DNA of 64,000 nucleotides from an uncultured Clostridium sp. (GCA_947648905.1 CANSPP010000001.1:26230-90229), one strand, 5' to 3'. Numbered from the stretch's first letter, positions 8,805 to 17,688 are shown. Translations and numbers: made by a program. The notes: generated from the letters alone by a model not told the origin.

Positions 8805-9377
8805 CTACTTTTCTATTCCTTTTAATATGTCATAAACCTTATGAATAGGCAATCCTACTACAGTTGAATAATTTCCATCTATCTTTTCGATGAATATAGA
8901 AAATTCGCCTTGAATTGCATAAGCACCTGCTTTGTCATAAGCTTCTCCTGTGTCTATCCAATTTATTATCTCTTTTTCACTCATATCTTTTATTTTTACT
9001 TGCGTTTTATCGTAAGTTATATGTTCTTGATATTTATTTCCTTTTTGAACTAGAATTGCTAGCCCTGTTATTACTTCATGTTTTTGCCCATTTAACTCTT
9101 TTAGTATTTTTAGAGCATCTTCCTTATCTTTTGGTTTTCCATATATCTTCCCATCTTTTACTACCATTGTGTCTGAACCGATTATTATTCTATCTCCTTC
9201 TGTCTCGTCAAATACAGTTTTTGCTTTTATATATGCTAGTTTTTTTGCTTGTTCTTCTGGTTTTAGGCCCTTTTCTAAAGTTTCTTCTGCATTACTTACT
9301 TTTATTTCATATTTTACTTTTAGTAAGTCTAATAGTTCTTTTCTTCTTGGTGATTTTGATGCTAGTATTATTTTCAT
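8805..9377 (-). CDS. maf: Maf family nucleotide pyrophosphatase
   Basis: 190 residues, usual length. Hydrolyses noncanonical or modified nucleoside triphosphates (house-cleaning, linked to septum formation in Bacillus). Signature N-terminus ILASKSPRRKELL, then IIIGSDTMVV (catalytic Asp), GKPKDKEDALKIL, and EAYDKAGAYAIQG near the end. Start ATG 9377 has AAAGGAT upstream. It converges with the HD-domain gene. Confidence 0.94.
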   Translation of the reverse strand: MKIILASKSPRRKELLDLLKVKYEIKVSNAEETLEKGLKPEEQAKKLAYIKAKTVFDETEGDRIIIGSDTMVVKDGKIYGKPKDKEDALKILKELNGQKHEVITGLAILVQKGNKYQEHITYDKTQVKIKDMSEKEIINWIDTGEAYDKAGAYAIQGEFSIFIEKIDGNYSTVVGLPIHKVYDILKGIEK

Positions 9378-9414
9378 TTTTTATCCTTTCTTTATTTTTA
9401 ATATTATATAATTT

Positions 9415-9528
9415 TTATAATTCGAATTTGTATAATTTCTCATCTGTACTTTCTTCATATTCTAATTTTGCAACTTCTTCTAAAAATTCTATTTTGTCTA
9501 AAAGATTATATATTTTGATTATATAAAT
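9415..9528 (-). pseudogene. Remnant of a GNAT acetyltransferase (internal deletion, no ATG)
   Basis: A perfect AAGGAGG site is followed by a 37-codon open frame without an ATG (possible ATT at 9528 or ATA at 9522). The first part (LLDKIEFLEEVAKLEYEE) resembles the N-terminus, and the last part (STDEKLYKFEL) the C-terminus, of a small GNAT N-acetyltransferase family as I remember it. The acetyl-CoA-binding middle is missing. I infer an internal deletion. It lies 37 bases upstream of maf. It could instead be a small gene with a noncanonical start. Confidence 0.4.
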
Positions 9529-9643
9529 CCCTCCTTTTTTCTTTTTTATTATATCATTATTTTACCAAAAAACAAATACTTGTGTAATGATAAATATTGT
9601 AGTAAAATAGTAAAAATAAAAAATATAAGTATAGGAGTATTTT

Positions 9644-10303
9644 ATGATTGGTAATGCTATTGATTATGATAAAAGATATAAATCCAATTTCCCAATTTTC
9701 CCTGCAAAATTTGATTGGGATTTAAAAAGATATTTAAGTCTAATTCCGGGAAAAGAAGTTTTAGACTTGGGAATAGGCCAAGGCAGAAACTCTATTCCTT
9801 TAGCAGAATTAGGATTTAATGTTACTGGTGTCGATTATTCTTCCAAATGTTTAGAAATATGTAAAAATACTTGCTCAAAGTTAAATCTAATTCAAAGTGA
9901 TATTAGAACTTTTAATATAGAGAAAAATAAATACGATTTAATTTCGTCAAGATGTGTCTTGCACTTTTTCCATAAAAATGATACTTCTGAAGTAATTAAA
10001 AATATAAAAGACGGCTTGAAGACAAACGGATTGGTCTACATTTATGTTTTTTCAGTTGAAGACCCTAAATTGATAAAACATTCAATGTCTCCCGATTTTG
10101 AAGTTTTAGAAAATAACATTTTGCATAATAAAATTAATGATACATATGTTAGTTTTTTTACTAAAGAAGAAATCTTAGAACTATTTAGTGATTTTAAGAC
10201 CATTTCTATCTCTTCTGAATATTCCTTAGATGTGGGTAGAGATGTTCCTAGCTATTTTGGAATTATAAAATATGTGGGTCAAAAATTAAATAATACTAAT
10301 TAG
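9644..10303 (+). CDS. SAM-dependent class I methyltransferase
   Basis: 219 residues. Motif I is VLDLGIGQGRNS (about residue 40), followed by the acidic end of strand 2 (VTGVDYSSK) and a motif II/III region (YDLISSRCVLHFF). Related to TehB-like small-molecule methyltransferases; the substrate is unknown. ATG 9644 follows a weak AGGAG site (TATAGGAG). It stands alone between AT-rich spacers and a shared terminator. Confidence 0.85.
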   Translation: MIGNAIDYDKRYKSNFPIFPAKFDWDLKRYLSLIPGKEVLDLGIGQGRNSIPLAELGFNVTGVDYSSKCLEICKNTCSKLNLIQSDIRTFNIEKNKYDLISSRCVLHFFHKNDTSEVIKNIKDGLKTNGLVYIYVFSVEDPKLIKHSMSPDFEVLENNILHNKINDTYVSFFTKEEILELFSDFKTISISSEYSLDVGRDVPSYFGIIKYVGQKLNNTN

Positions 10304-10335
10304 TACTACATTTTCTTTTATATTGCAATATCTAA

Positions 10336-10390
10336 GACGAGAGTAGCTGTAGTGAACTTTTAATTTCACTACATTTACTCTCGCCTTTTT
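10336..10390. terminator. Bidirectional terminator
   Basis: CGAGAGTA..GTAGTGAA pairs with TTCACTAC..TACTCTCG in a long stem with T-runs available on both strands, between converging genes. Confidence 0.85.
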
Positions 10391-10393
10391 ATT

Positions 10394-10747
10394 TTATATT
10401 ATTTCTTTCCAGTTTTCTTCTTTAAATCCAATGAAAATGTGCTTGCTAGATATTAGTAAAGGCCTTTTTATTAACATTCCATCACTTGCTAACAACGCTA
10501 TTTTCTCTTTATCGCTCATTTCTCCTAGTTTTTCTTTTAAATTTAATTCTTTATATTTTAGTCCACTTGTGTTAAACCATTTTTTTATTTCTTTTCCGCT
10601 TCTTTGTATCCATTCTGTTAGTTCTTGTTCTGTTGGTGTTTCTGTGACTATGTTTCTTTCTTTATATTCAATGCTGTTGTCGTTTAACCATTTTTTTGCT
10701 TTTTTACAGGTAGAACATTTTGGATATTCTATAAATATGTTTTTCAT
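10394..10747 (-). CDS. ArsC/Spx-like thioredoxin-fold reductase (YusI type)
   Basis: 117 residues from ATG 10747, chosen because AAGGAG lies just upstream. N-terminal YPKCSTCKKAKKWL carries the CxxC pair of the ArsC/Spx superfamily, followed by ERNIVTETPTEQEL and a C-terminal KRPLLIS segment, whose Arg-Pro is the family hallmark. Members are arsenate-reductase-like or Spx-like proteins; this one lacks distinguishing features of true Spx (RPI...). Cytoplasmic. It follows the PH-domain gene with 64 bases between. Confidence 0.85.
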   Translation of the reverse strand: MKNIFIEYPKCSTCKKAKKWLNDNSIEYKERNIVTETPTEQELTEWIQRSGKEIKKWFNTSGLKYKELNLKEKLGEMSDKEKIALLASDGMLIKRPLLISSKHIFIGFKEENWKEII

Positions 10748-10811
10748 TTTAATCTCCTTTTCCACAATTATACCATAACTTGTGGATTGTCTTTTATTAT
10801 TTTTCTTATAC

Positions 10812-11201
10812 TTATAAAACATATTTTGATATTAACGAATTTATCATTCTTATATCTACATTTGATTTGAAATCGAATTGTAATATATGTCCATTGCTAA
10901 ATGTAATTAATAATTCGCTATCTATATCTAATAACCCAGCTGTTTCAATTCCATAATATTGAATTTTGGAATATGGATAAGAAAAATACGCAATTTTTTT
11001 ACCTGTTACTCCTTTTACATTTACTACAAAGATCCTATTATTGGTAAATATAACTTGATCTCTTATTGTTTTAAATGCACACATTATTTTTTCGCCTTCT
11101 ACTAATAGTTTTGATACTTCTGGTCGTACATCTTTTATCTCCATAGCTTTGAGATTTAAGAAATTTGAATCTAAGTTGATTCCTGAAGATATATTTGGCA
11201 T
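10812..11201 (-). CDS. Bacterial PH-domain protein (bPH_1 type)
   Basis: 129 residues. The PH-like fold is suggested by the pattern CAFKTIRDQVIFTNNRIFVV, then GVTGKKI, SYPYSKIQYYGIETAG and DIDSELLITFSNG, which matches the bPH_1 family. These are cytoplasmic oligomerising proteins of unknown role. RBS AAGGGGGG before ATG 11201. It is the last chromosomal gene before the left boundary of element 1. Confidence 0.82.
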   Translation of the reverse strand: MPNISSGINLDSNFLNLKAMEIKDVRPEVSKLLVEGEKIMCAFKTIRDQVIFTNNRIFVVNVKGVTGKKIAYFSYPYSKIQYYGIETAGLLDIDSELLITFSNGHILQFDFKSNVDIRMINSLISKYVL

Positions 11202-11312
11202 GGTAAAGCCCCCCTTTTTTTCTATTTGTAATAATTATATCATTAGTTGTTTGAAAAATAAATAGTTTCGCTTATGATATTTATTGTGTGTAGTACTGTT
11301 AATACGATAGTG

Positions 11313-11328
11313 CCTTCGGGTTATGAGC
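11313..11328. repeat. Left attachment core of element 1
   Basis: 16 bp identical to 31174-31189 and complementary to the anticodon region of initiator tRNA. The surrounding 11202-11527 carries no gene I can support; its composition (T/G-rich) differs from the neighbours. Confidence 0.65.
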
Positions 11329-11456
11329 GTGTAAGTGTTGGTATTGCTGAAGTTCGTGTAATTTTGTTATGTGTTGTTGGAGTAAGTTAATCGGTGTTTT
11401 TCGTTTTTGTTTCGAGGTGTTAATTTTGGTTTAAAAGTGGTTGTTTTTGTGATAAG

Positions 11457-11474
11457 TGTGACCAAAGTGTGACA
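11457..11474. repeat. Inner arm repeat, left copy
   Basis: 18 bp TGTGACCAAAGTGTGACA, itself a tandem TGTGAC pair, identical to 31063-31080. The paired position near both ends suggests integrase arm-binding sites. Confidence 0.6.
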
Positions 11475-11494
11475 AAGAAACCGAAAAAAATAAA

Positions 11495-11519
11495 CCCCAA
11501 AGTCTTTTAAACTTTGGAG
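11495..11519 (-). terminator. Terminator of the leftmost element 1 operon
   Basis: Minus strand CCAAAGT-TTAAAAG-ACTTTGG followed by GGTTTATTTTTTT. Confidence 0.75.
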
Positions 11520-11527
11520 CTATATTT

Positions 11528-11647
11528 TTAATTTGGTGTTGATCTACGATGACCTTTTACTTTTGTTCCATCTTTTTTAGTATAGCCATTTACTGGTACT
11601 ATCTTCTTTTCTTGTTTTCCTGAGTTACTACTTTTGGTCTTTGCCAT
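11528..11647 (-). CDS. 39-residue basic protein with KDGTKVKGHRRS tail
   Basis: MAKTKSSNSGKQEKK, then VPVNGYTKKDGTKVKGHRRS. Start ATG 11647 with GGAGATG eight bases upstream; overlaps the end of the 308-residue gene by 20 bases. The pattern V-x-Y/G-YT-xxDGT-xVKGHxR occurs at the ends of many proteins in mobile elements, as I recall. Function unknown; probably a small nucleic-acid-binding or structural peptide. Ribosome site, overlap and terminator position make it convincing as a gene. Confidence 0.72.
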   Translation of the reverse strand: MAKTKSSNSGKQEKKIVPVNGYTKKDGTKVKGHRRSTPN

Positions 11648-12554
11648 ATTTTTCATCTCCTTTCATATATTTATTCATCTTTTCTTCCCAATTTGAATAA
11701 TGATAAATTCTATCAATATGCAACTTATTATTTAATACCTCTGTTTTAGTTAATTTTGAGATTTCTTCCCAAGCTTTATCTAATATATATGTTGCATTAT
11801 TAGGCATTAAACTTTCTAAAATTGCATATTTACCACAAATAAATACTATATAGCCTTTAAACTCTTGTGTTCCTACTGCTATATTTTCATTACTATTTTC
11901 AATAAGCTTGTCTAAATTTCTAATGTACATACTTTCTCTGTTTTGACTTACTTTTTCTCTTATGATGTTTTTTATTATTTCTTTAGTTTGCTTTCCCGGC
12001 CTTAGTATTTCCCATTTTACTGACCTTACGGTCTTTATTGGTTCTTCCATATTTACATTTATTGTCTCACATTCACCAAATATACTTAATAGCATATTAA
12101 TCAATAATTTAATGTCTTCATAATTTTCCTGTAAATTTTTTATTTCTCTTGAAACTACCCATTTATTTTTCTCATTATCTTCTACTATCATAAATTCTAA
12201 TGCTCTTGGTGGCAAATATTCTCTTTGATATCTTTCATAGGGAATATATTTATAGTCGGTATGTATATTATGGCCCCAGTCTTCCCACGACCACTCCCAA
12301 TATCTCTCTGCAGTTTCCTTTGGTAAATCCTTTCTTATAATGCATTTCCCCTCTGCGTTTTCATATGTGCTTTTCGAAATATTAGAACTTGGTATTACTA
12401 TTTCTCCAACAACAATTCTAGAGTCAAATCCCATTTTTTCAACTTTTTCTTTATTTTCTTTTGTTATCTTTACTCCTACTCTTAGCTTTTCGTTTTCTTT
12501 AAATTCTGCTAAATACCTTTTTGGATTTCTTATTCTTTTTCTGTTTATTTTCAT
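11628..12554 (-). CDS. Hypothetical protein of element 1
   Basis: 308 residues, soluble, no family recognised. It has a Trp-rich middle (ERYWEWSWEDWGHN, about residues 83-96), a PPRALEFMIVED segment, and charged helical parts towards the end. Start ATG 12554 has AAAGGAATG upstream. It is cotranscribed with the 39-residue gene it overlaps. The Trp-rich segment may form a compact binding domain; beyond that I can propose nothing. Confidence 0.7.
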   Translation of the reverse strand: MKINRKRIRNPKRYLAEFKENEKLRVGVKITKENKEKVEKMGFDSRIVVGEIVIPSSNISKSTYENAEGKCIIRKDLPKETAERYWEWSWEDWGHNIHTDYKYIPYERYQREYLPPRALEFMIVEDNEKNKWVVSREIKNLQENYEDIKLLINMLLSIFGECETINVNMEEPIKTVRSVKWEILRPGKQTKEIIKNIIREKVSQNRESMYIRNLDKLIENSNENIAVGTQEFKGYIVFICGKYAILESLMPNNATYILDKAWEEISKLTKTEVLNNKLHIDRIYHYSNWEEKMNKYMKGDEKYGKDQK

Positions 12555-12607
12555 TTTACATTTTCATTCCTTTCATTCAATATTTTCCTTTTTTATTTTT
12601 TAATCTT

Positions 12608-12670
12608 TCATATTAAAAACTTATTTAATATTAAAAATATTTTCTTGTTAAGATTTAATATTCTTTTCAT
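12608..12670 (-). CDS. Possible 20-residue peptide
   Basis: MKRILNLNKKIFLILNKFLI with a strong AAAGGAG site before ATG 12670, directly after a terminator and 54 bases upstream of the 308-residue gene. It could be a leader peptide or a small hydrophobic toxin-like peptide. Low certainty. Confidence 0.35.
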   Translation of the reverse strand: MKRILNLNKKIFLILNKFLI

Positions 12671-12694
12671 TTTCTCTCCTTTCCTCATAAAATA

Positions 12695-12720
12695 GAGGCA
12701 CAGTTTTAAACTGTACCTTA
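12695..12720 (-). terminator. Terminator after the ImmA/IrrE gene
   Basis: Minus strand GGTACAGTTT/AAACTGTGCC stem followed by TCTATTTT. Confidence 0.6.
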
Positions 12721-13446
12721 TATGATTTGAACTAAAGTTATATATTCATTTAATTTATTAAAATATATGGTTTCTTCATAACATGAATATAAATCTTCAT
12801 TTTCGGATAACCATAAATTTAATTCTACATTTCTTGATGGTATATCTTTTTCTTGTTCAATTCTTGCTAAATCTATACCTTCATATCTCTCATTGAAAAA
12901 GATTTCTCCATTTGATTTGTGCCACCATTTTATAATGTTATTTCTATGATATATTATAATGATATTTTCGTTTGTTAATTCTGTTACTCTAATAGATGTA
13001 GATATCAACGACATTTTATATCTTTGTGCTACTTGTTTTATTAATTCAAAATTAACATCATTTTCCTTAATTATCGTTCTGATAGTTTTACTAGGCAACA
13101 GTAGTTCTACTGCAAATCTATCTGCTTCATCTTCTTTTTGTTTATTTGTATATATTGTAGTAAAATCCTCTTTAGAAAAATAATATGTTCCTCTATGTAT
13201 TAATATATGTCCTAATTCATGAGCTAGTGTGAATCTTTTTTGTTCTTCATTGTATACTTTTGATGATACAACAATTAGTCTTTTTAACCCTTCTACTTTA
13301 CAAGCTCCAAGTATTCCTTCTGGCAAGTCAGCAATCACTAATCTTATATTCATCCTTCTTATTAAATCTTCTATGTCAATTGCTTCTTCTGTATTTAAAT
13401 TATATTCATATATCAATTCATTTATTATTTTATGCAAATTATTCAT
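12718..13446 (-). CDS. ImmA/IrrE family metallo-endopeptidase
   Basis: 242 residues. Zinc-protease motif FTLAHELGHILIHR (HExxH, about residue 75), then EADRFAVELLLPS with the third ligand Glu. In ICEBs1, ImmA cleaves the element's repressor ImmR when activated, which starts excision. Here no XRE partner is directly beside it; the overlapping upstream gene is a 104-residue protein of unknown type. It probably regulates element 1. The C-terminal half (about 150-242) is less conserved and may be a sensor. Confidence 0.9.
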   Translation of the reverse strand: MNNLHKIINELIYEYNLNTEEAIDIEDLIRRMNIRLVIADLPEGILGACKVEGLKRLIVVSSKVYNEEQKRFTLAHELGHILIHRGTYYFSKEDFTTIYTNKQKEDEADRFAVELLLPSKTIRTIIKENDVNFELIKQVAQRYKMSLISTSIRVTELTNENIIIIYHRNNIIKWWHKSNGEIFFNERYEGIDLARIEQEKDIPSRNVELNLWLSENEDLYSCYEETIYFNKLNEYITLVQII

Positions 13447-13753
13447 CTTTAAATTCCTCTTTGAATATTTCTTCTATCATTTTTATAGTTTCATCGTTTT
13501 TGCCTTTACTTCTAAAATTAACAGCACTATCAACTGCATATAATTCATTTTTGTATTCATCTATTTTTTCAAATAACTGTTTAAACGATTTTGTTACACT
13601 GTTTGACTTTATCATATTTATGTATTTTATTTCTTCTGTAAATTCTATGTAATCATCTGGTAGCAATTCATTTTTAAAGTATTCAAAATCTATAGTTTCC
13701 TTTTCATTTATTAAATCAGTATATTTATCTAAAGCATATTCTATACTAATCAT
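13439..13753 (-). CDS. Hypothetical acidic protein partnered with the ImmA/IrrE protease
   Basis: 104 residues, rich in Glu, Asp and Lys, predicted mostly helical, with no recognised domain and no HTH that I can see. Start ATG 13753 has AGGAGG upstream. Its last eight bases overlap the start of the ImmA/IrrE gene, indicating translational coupling. It may be the protease's partner or a repressor-like target, but the sequence does not show it. Confidence 0.68.
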   Translation of the reverse strand: MISIEYALDKYTDLINEKETIDFEYFKNELLPDDYIEFTEEIKYINMIKSNSVTKSFKQLFEKIDEYKNELYAVDSAVNFRSKGKNDETIKMIEEIFKEEFKDE

Positions 13754-13798
13754 TTTTTTCTCCTCCTATTTATATATGTCTTTTTTTCAAAAAACTGG

Positions 13799-14383
13799 TC
13801 ACATTTTTTCATAAATTTTTCTAAATTTTTTTAAAGCTCTTCTACATCGTGAATAAATGGCTTCTATATTTTCACCTGTCATTTCACTTATCTTTTTGGC
13901 TGTAATTTCATTTATAATTCTTAATTGAATTATTTGTTTATCTTCCTCTTCAAGTCTGCTCATTGCAGTATTTATTTTCTTAGCTTCTTCTTTCTTTATA
14001 ATTATTATTGATGGATCTTGATTATAGTAATTATAATCTTCATCAATTATCTGTTCTTCATCAAGTTCTAATTCTATAATATTATTTTTCTTTCTTATTT
14101 TTTCTCTACATTTATTTTGAGCAAATCCTATAACAAAAGTTGTAAATTTAGAATTTCCATTATATTTCCACAAATTCTCTACACTTTCCATCAGTGTTTC
14201 TTCTAATATTTCTTGTTTATCTTCTATTGATAGATTACTTTTAGCTGTATATTTATATATGAATTTCTCAAGCATTTTGTTTTCAAAAAGTTTTGAATAT
14301 AGTATTATACCACATTCTTCATTACCTTCAATATATTCACTAACTAGTTTATAATCTTCCAGATATGTAATATCTTTTACCAT
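13799..14383 (-). CDS. Sigma-70 family RNA polymerase sigma factor
   Basis: 194 residues from ATG 14383 (AGGGG upstream). Region 2 pattern around residues 60-90 (WKYNGNSKFTTFVIGFAQNK) and region 4 HTH near the C-terminus (LRIINEITAKKISEMTGE then YSRCRRALKKF). An acidic linker (ELDEEQIIDEDYNYYNQD) separates the two. Small ECF-like factors of this kind in mobile elements often drive element genes. The target promoters are not evident. Confidence 0.88.
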   Translation of the reverse strand: MVKDITYLEDYKLVSEYIEGNEECGIILYSKLFENKMLEKFIYKYTAKSNLSIEDKQEILEETLMESVENLWKYNGNSKFTTFVIGFAQNKCREKIRKKNNIIELELDEEQIIDEDYNYYNQDPSIIIIKKEEAKKINTAMSRLEEEDKQIIQLRIINEITAKKISEMTGENIEAIYSRCRRALKKFRKIYEKM

Positions 14384-14476
14384 TTTTATACCCCTGCTTA
14401 ACTTTAACATATCATTATTAAAAAATTTGTCGAACCTTGTAGAAAAATATAATTTTCGACATATTTCAATTTTTTA

Positions 14477-14881
14477 TTAATTAGTCTCTTGTAATACTTC
14501 TACTATTTTATTTGTAAAATCCATTATTAAATTATTAAAATATTGTATAATTCCATTTATTAATGTTGTATCAAAGTCATTTGCAAATGGAATTATTCCT
14601 AGTTTCTTTAGTACTATTAAGATTCCAAACAAAATTAATGCATAAATAATATAAGAAATTGTATAGCCTATACTTCCCGCAGTTGAGTTATTAATCTCTA
14701 ATTTTTGATAAACAACTTTATTACATGTATAATATGATAATGCCCACAACATTTCATTAATTATTGGTGATATTATAAAATAATTCAAAAAGAAACTTTC
14801 TGTTACATCTATTTTATCTATTGTTATAGCACATATAAAATATGTTGCTATATGACCTAATGTTTTAACTAATTTGTACAT
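14477..14881 (-). CDS. Small membrane protein of element 1
   Basis: 134 residues with about three hydrophobic helices (near residues 8-25, 30-50 and 68-95) and an amphipathic C-terminal part. No family recognised. ATG 14881 has GGAAGGAG upstream. It sits between the sigma factor and an 82-residue gene and is preceded by a terminator, so it probably has its own promoter. Confidence 0.6.
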   Translation of the reverse strand: MYKLVKTLGHIATYFICAITIDKIDVTESFFLNYFIISPIINEMLWALSYYTCNKVVYQKLEINNSTAGSIGYTISYIIYALILFGILIVLKKLGIIPFANDFDTTLINGIIQYFNNLIMDFTNKIVEVLQETN

Positions 14882-14926
14882 CTTGTATTTTATAATACTC
14901 CTTCCTCTAATAACTATATAAAACTA

Positions 14927-14958
14927 ATACCGAAAGACTCTTGTTTTCTTTCGGTATC
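14927..14958 (-). terminator. Terminator after the 82-residue gene
   Basis: ATACCGAAAGA pairs with TCTTTCGGTAT around a short loop, followed on the minus strand by TAGTTTTAT. Confidence 0.75.
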
Positions 14959-15205
14959 ATTTATTCTTTATATAAAAATACCTTTGGCTTTCTTCATAGT
15001 CCTCTGCTAATTCATAGCAATATATTTCATTAAAATTAAATTGTCTTAGGTATTCTTTTTCATTCATTAAATTTTCAAATGCCTCTTCTTGAGTTTTACC
15101 ATTGGCTATTCCAATTAGTTGAGAGTTTTCACAATCTGGCTCTATGCTCTCTGAATCTGGTTGGTATGTATAACCTTCATTTGTTAAAAATATATACTTA
15201 CTCAT
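14957..15205 (-). CDS. Hypothetical 82-residue protein
   Basis: Soluble, acidic. The pattern ANGKTQEEAFENLMNE followed by ELAEDYEESQRYF suggests a small alpha/beta protein. Comparable short proteins occur in Clostridial mobile elements, but I do not recognise the family. ATG 15205 with GTGAGG upstream. It ends in the terminator at 14927-14958. The region 15206-15400 upstream is AT-rich and empty. Confidence 0.6.
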   Translation of the reverse strand: MSKYIFLTNEGYTYQPDSESIEPDCENSQLIGIANGKTQEEAFENLMNEKEYLRQFNFNEIYCYELAEDYEESQRYFYIKNK

Positions 15206-15401
15206 GTTAACCTCACTTTTGCCTATTATATCAGTAAAATTTAAATATGTCCATTATTTATAACTGTTTTCCACATTTTAATACAAATATGTGTAAATTT
15301 CATTTAGTGATGTTTTTCATTTTTTGTATATTCATTTATATTTTTAATATTTTACAATTATATACAACAAAGATTACATATAGTTATACTCTAAAAAAAT
15401 A

Positions 15402-15463
15402 AAAAAGCCCACTAAAATTTTCTGTAACTACTTATATTACTTAGTTATTTATCAGTGAGCTTT
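15402..15463 (-). terminator. Terminator after the primase gene
   Basis: AAAGCTCACTG and TAGTGGGCTTTT arms with a long loop, then TTATTTTTTT, on the minus strand. Confidence 0.65.
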
Positions 15464-15464
15464 A

Positions 15465-17672
15465 TTATTTTATTAGTGAATTATCAAATATATATGTTTG
15501 ATATCCATTATATACACCTTTTTTTACTACTCCTATTGACTCAATTTCTTCATAAAACTTATTCCTACCTTTGTGTATATAACCAGAATCCTTACAATAA
15601 TTTACATAGTCTGCAAATACTTCGTTTCTTTTTCTAACTCTTCCGCTTCTTAATAGGCTTCTCATTCTATCTTTATCATATAGATATGACATTACTGTAT
15701 TACTATCCAATTTATAAGTTTCTATAATATCAGCACTTTCTTTTTCATTTGAAAATTTATTAGTATTTCTAACTTTTACATATTCATTTAATGATATTGC
15801 TGCTAAATAATCTATCGCTTCCTGTGTTACCAATTCATTAAATTTAAATTTTCTCTTTTCTTCTTCAGTAAATACTGCTTCAAATGGAATTATAAAAAGT
15901 CTTCTGAAATATCCATTACTAGTATCTGCGACTTTTGGCAATTCATTTGCTGTAAAGATGTGCTTGGCATAAGGTTTTATTGTATATCTATCTTTGAACT
16001 TTTCTTCAACAGTTATAGTATCTCCTGTAACTATTTGTTTGAAAACACTACTATCTTTTAAAAATTCCTTTGTCATCTCTGATACTATATTTACTAACTT
16101 TCCTTTTATTTCTGAAATACTAAATCTATTACTTATGAAATCTTGTAATGTGACATGACTTACATTTTCTTTTCCAATTAGTGTTTCTATAATGTCTAAT
16201 AATGTAGATTTGCCATTTCCTGCAGTTTTACCATATAAAACAAATGCTTTTTGTTGCTCTACATTATTTGTCATAGAATATCCAATCATTTCTAATATTG
16301 CTTTTTTTCTTTCAGTATTATTACATGTAATTCTATCTAAAAAATTATCTATTGCAACCACTCTTTTTACTTCTTTACTTGCATTAGCTCTAATTTGATT
16401 TATTGTAAAATATTTTGATGAATGTTCTATCATTTGGTTTGTTTTCAAATCAAATAAGCAATTTTTAAAATTTATTATATTATTGCATTTTATCTCTACT
16501 TCTGGAGCTATTGTTAATAAATATGATATAACTTCTTTTTGCATTCTAATAGTTGCTTTAGGATACATTTCAATTATTTTTCTATGAATACTTTTCTCGT
16601 TTTTTCTATAGACTCCATTATCATATATGTATAATGTGTTTTCATATACTCTAATTTCGTTTTCTTCTAATAATCTCTTAGCAATAACATTATGTGATAG
16701 TTTCTCTTCTTCATTGACTTCCTGGTATTCTACTTGCTCAATTTCTACATCTCTTCTTTTAGTTTTATAAAAAATATTTGATTTGTAAATTGTTTCTTGT
16801 CCTCCAAAAAACATATCTGCTAAGTTTTGTTTTGATGTATCTGGATGAAAATCTTTAAAAATTTGTAATAACATCTGTGGAATTTGAGAAGCTACTAAAT
16901 AATCAGTTATTGGTTCTTCCATCACATATACTAATCTAAATTTGCTTTGTTCTTTTGTATTACTAAAAGTAGTATATATAAATGTTGGTTCAAAATTTAT
17001 ACTTTTACAATATTCTAATATTTTTTCTGGAGTTGTATGTTTTGGATCATCTCTATATAATTTTTTTCCTTCATATGTGTTATCAAAATCTACTAAAAAT
17101 AATTGCTGTTTCTTCCAATTTTCTTTTGCTTGACCTCTTATTCCACTTGGTATTATTGTCATTCCATTTACAATATTATCTTCAATTTCTTGTAATGAAT
17201 ATTCTTGCATTCTTAATTTTGGAATTCTACTTTTTATATATGCAATTTGTTCTTTTTGTGGTTTTGAAGCATATTTTTGAGAATCAAACATACATATTAC
17301 ATTATTATTTTTATCAGTTTTTTCAAAACACAATTCGCTTGTCTTCTTTTTGCTCTTTTTCTCTCTTACATTTTTTGCTTTTTCTGGAATCTCAATTTGT
17401 AATCCAAATTCTTCTATTATCTCTTGAGCTGCTTGATATGGATATTGGTATCCTTTTAATTCTTTTACAAATTGAATCATATCTCCAAAATGTTTATTGT
17501 TTCCGAAATCCACATACCCCTTTTCATTTACTGAAAATGATGGATGTATATCCTCTCTAAATGGAGAACTAAACAATGCATAATTAGATGATATTCTTTT
17601 AGGTTGTCCCAAATAATGAATTGCTACTTCCTTATTTGTTAATTTGCTCTTTATTTCTTCATAAATGTTCAC
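15465..17672 (-). CDS. Phage/plasmid primase-helicase, D5/P4 type
   Basis: 735 residues. The N-terminal part (1-100) has a CHC2-like primase fold without clear zinc cysteines (SSPFREDIHPSFSVNEKG, then HFGDMIQFV). The middle (about 190-320) resembles a primase-polymerase domain (LFLVDFDNTYEGKKLY, FIYTTFS). The C-terminal helicase has Walker A at about residue 480 (YGKTAGNGKSTLLDII), a D5_N-like segment before it, and TANELPKVADTS with the sensor. Such proteins start replication of satellites and integrative elements. ATG 17672 lies 16 bases after the HTH gene. Confidence 0.9.
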   Translation of the reverse strand: MNIYEEIKSKLTNKEVAIHYLGQPKRISSNYALFSSPFREDIHPSFSVNEKGYVDFGNNKHFGDMIQFVKELKGYQYPYQAAQEIIEEFGLQIEIPEKAKNVREKKSKKKTSELCFEKTDKNNNVICMFDSQKYASKPQKEQIAYIKSRIPKLRMQEYSLQEIEDNIVNGMTIIPSGIRGQAKENWKKQQLFLVDFDNTYEGKKLYRDDPKHTTPEKILEYCKSINFEPTFIYTTFSNTKEQSKFRLVYVMEEPITDYLVASQIPQMLLQIFKDFHPDTSKQNLADMFFGGQETIYKSNIFYKTKRRDVEIEQVEYQEVNEEEKLSHNVIAKRLLEENEIRVYENTLYIYDNGVYRKNEKSIHRKIIEMYPKATIRMQKEVISYLLTIAPEVEIKCNNIINFKNCLFDLKTNQMIEHSSKYFTINQIRANASKEVKRVVAIDNFLDRITCNNTERKKAILEMIGYSMTNNVEQQKAFVLYGKTAGNGKSTLLDIIETLIGKENVSHVTLQDFISNRFSISEIKGKLVNIVSEMTKEFLKDSSVFKQIVTGDTITVEEKFKDRYTIKPYAKHIFTANELPKVADTSNGYFRRLFIIPFEAVFTEEEKRKFKFNELVTQEAIDYLAAISLNEYVKVRNTNKFSNEKESADIIETYKLDSNTVMSYLYDKDRMRSLLRSGRVRKRNEVFADYVNYCKDSGYIHKGRNKFYEEIESIGVVKKGVYNGYQTYIFDNSLIK

Positions 17673-17688
17673 TTTGTTTCTTCCTTTT

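Noticed and set aside
12340-12603. Plus-strand ORFs opposite real genes (for example 12340-12603, 13260-13652, 16982-17560, 47719-48075)
   Set aside because: They are Leu/Phe/Ser-rich shadows caused by AT-rich codons on the other strand, without ribosome sites.
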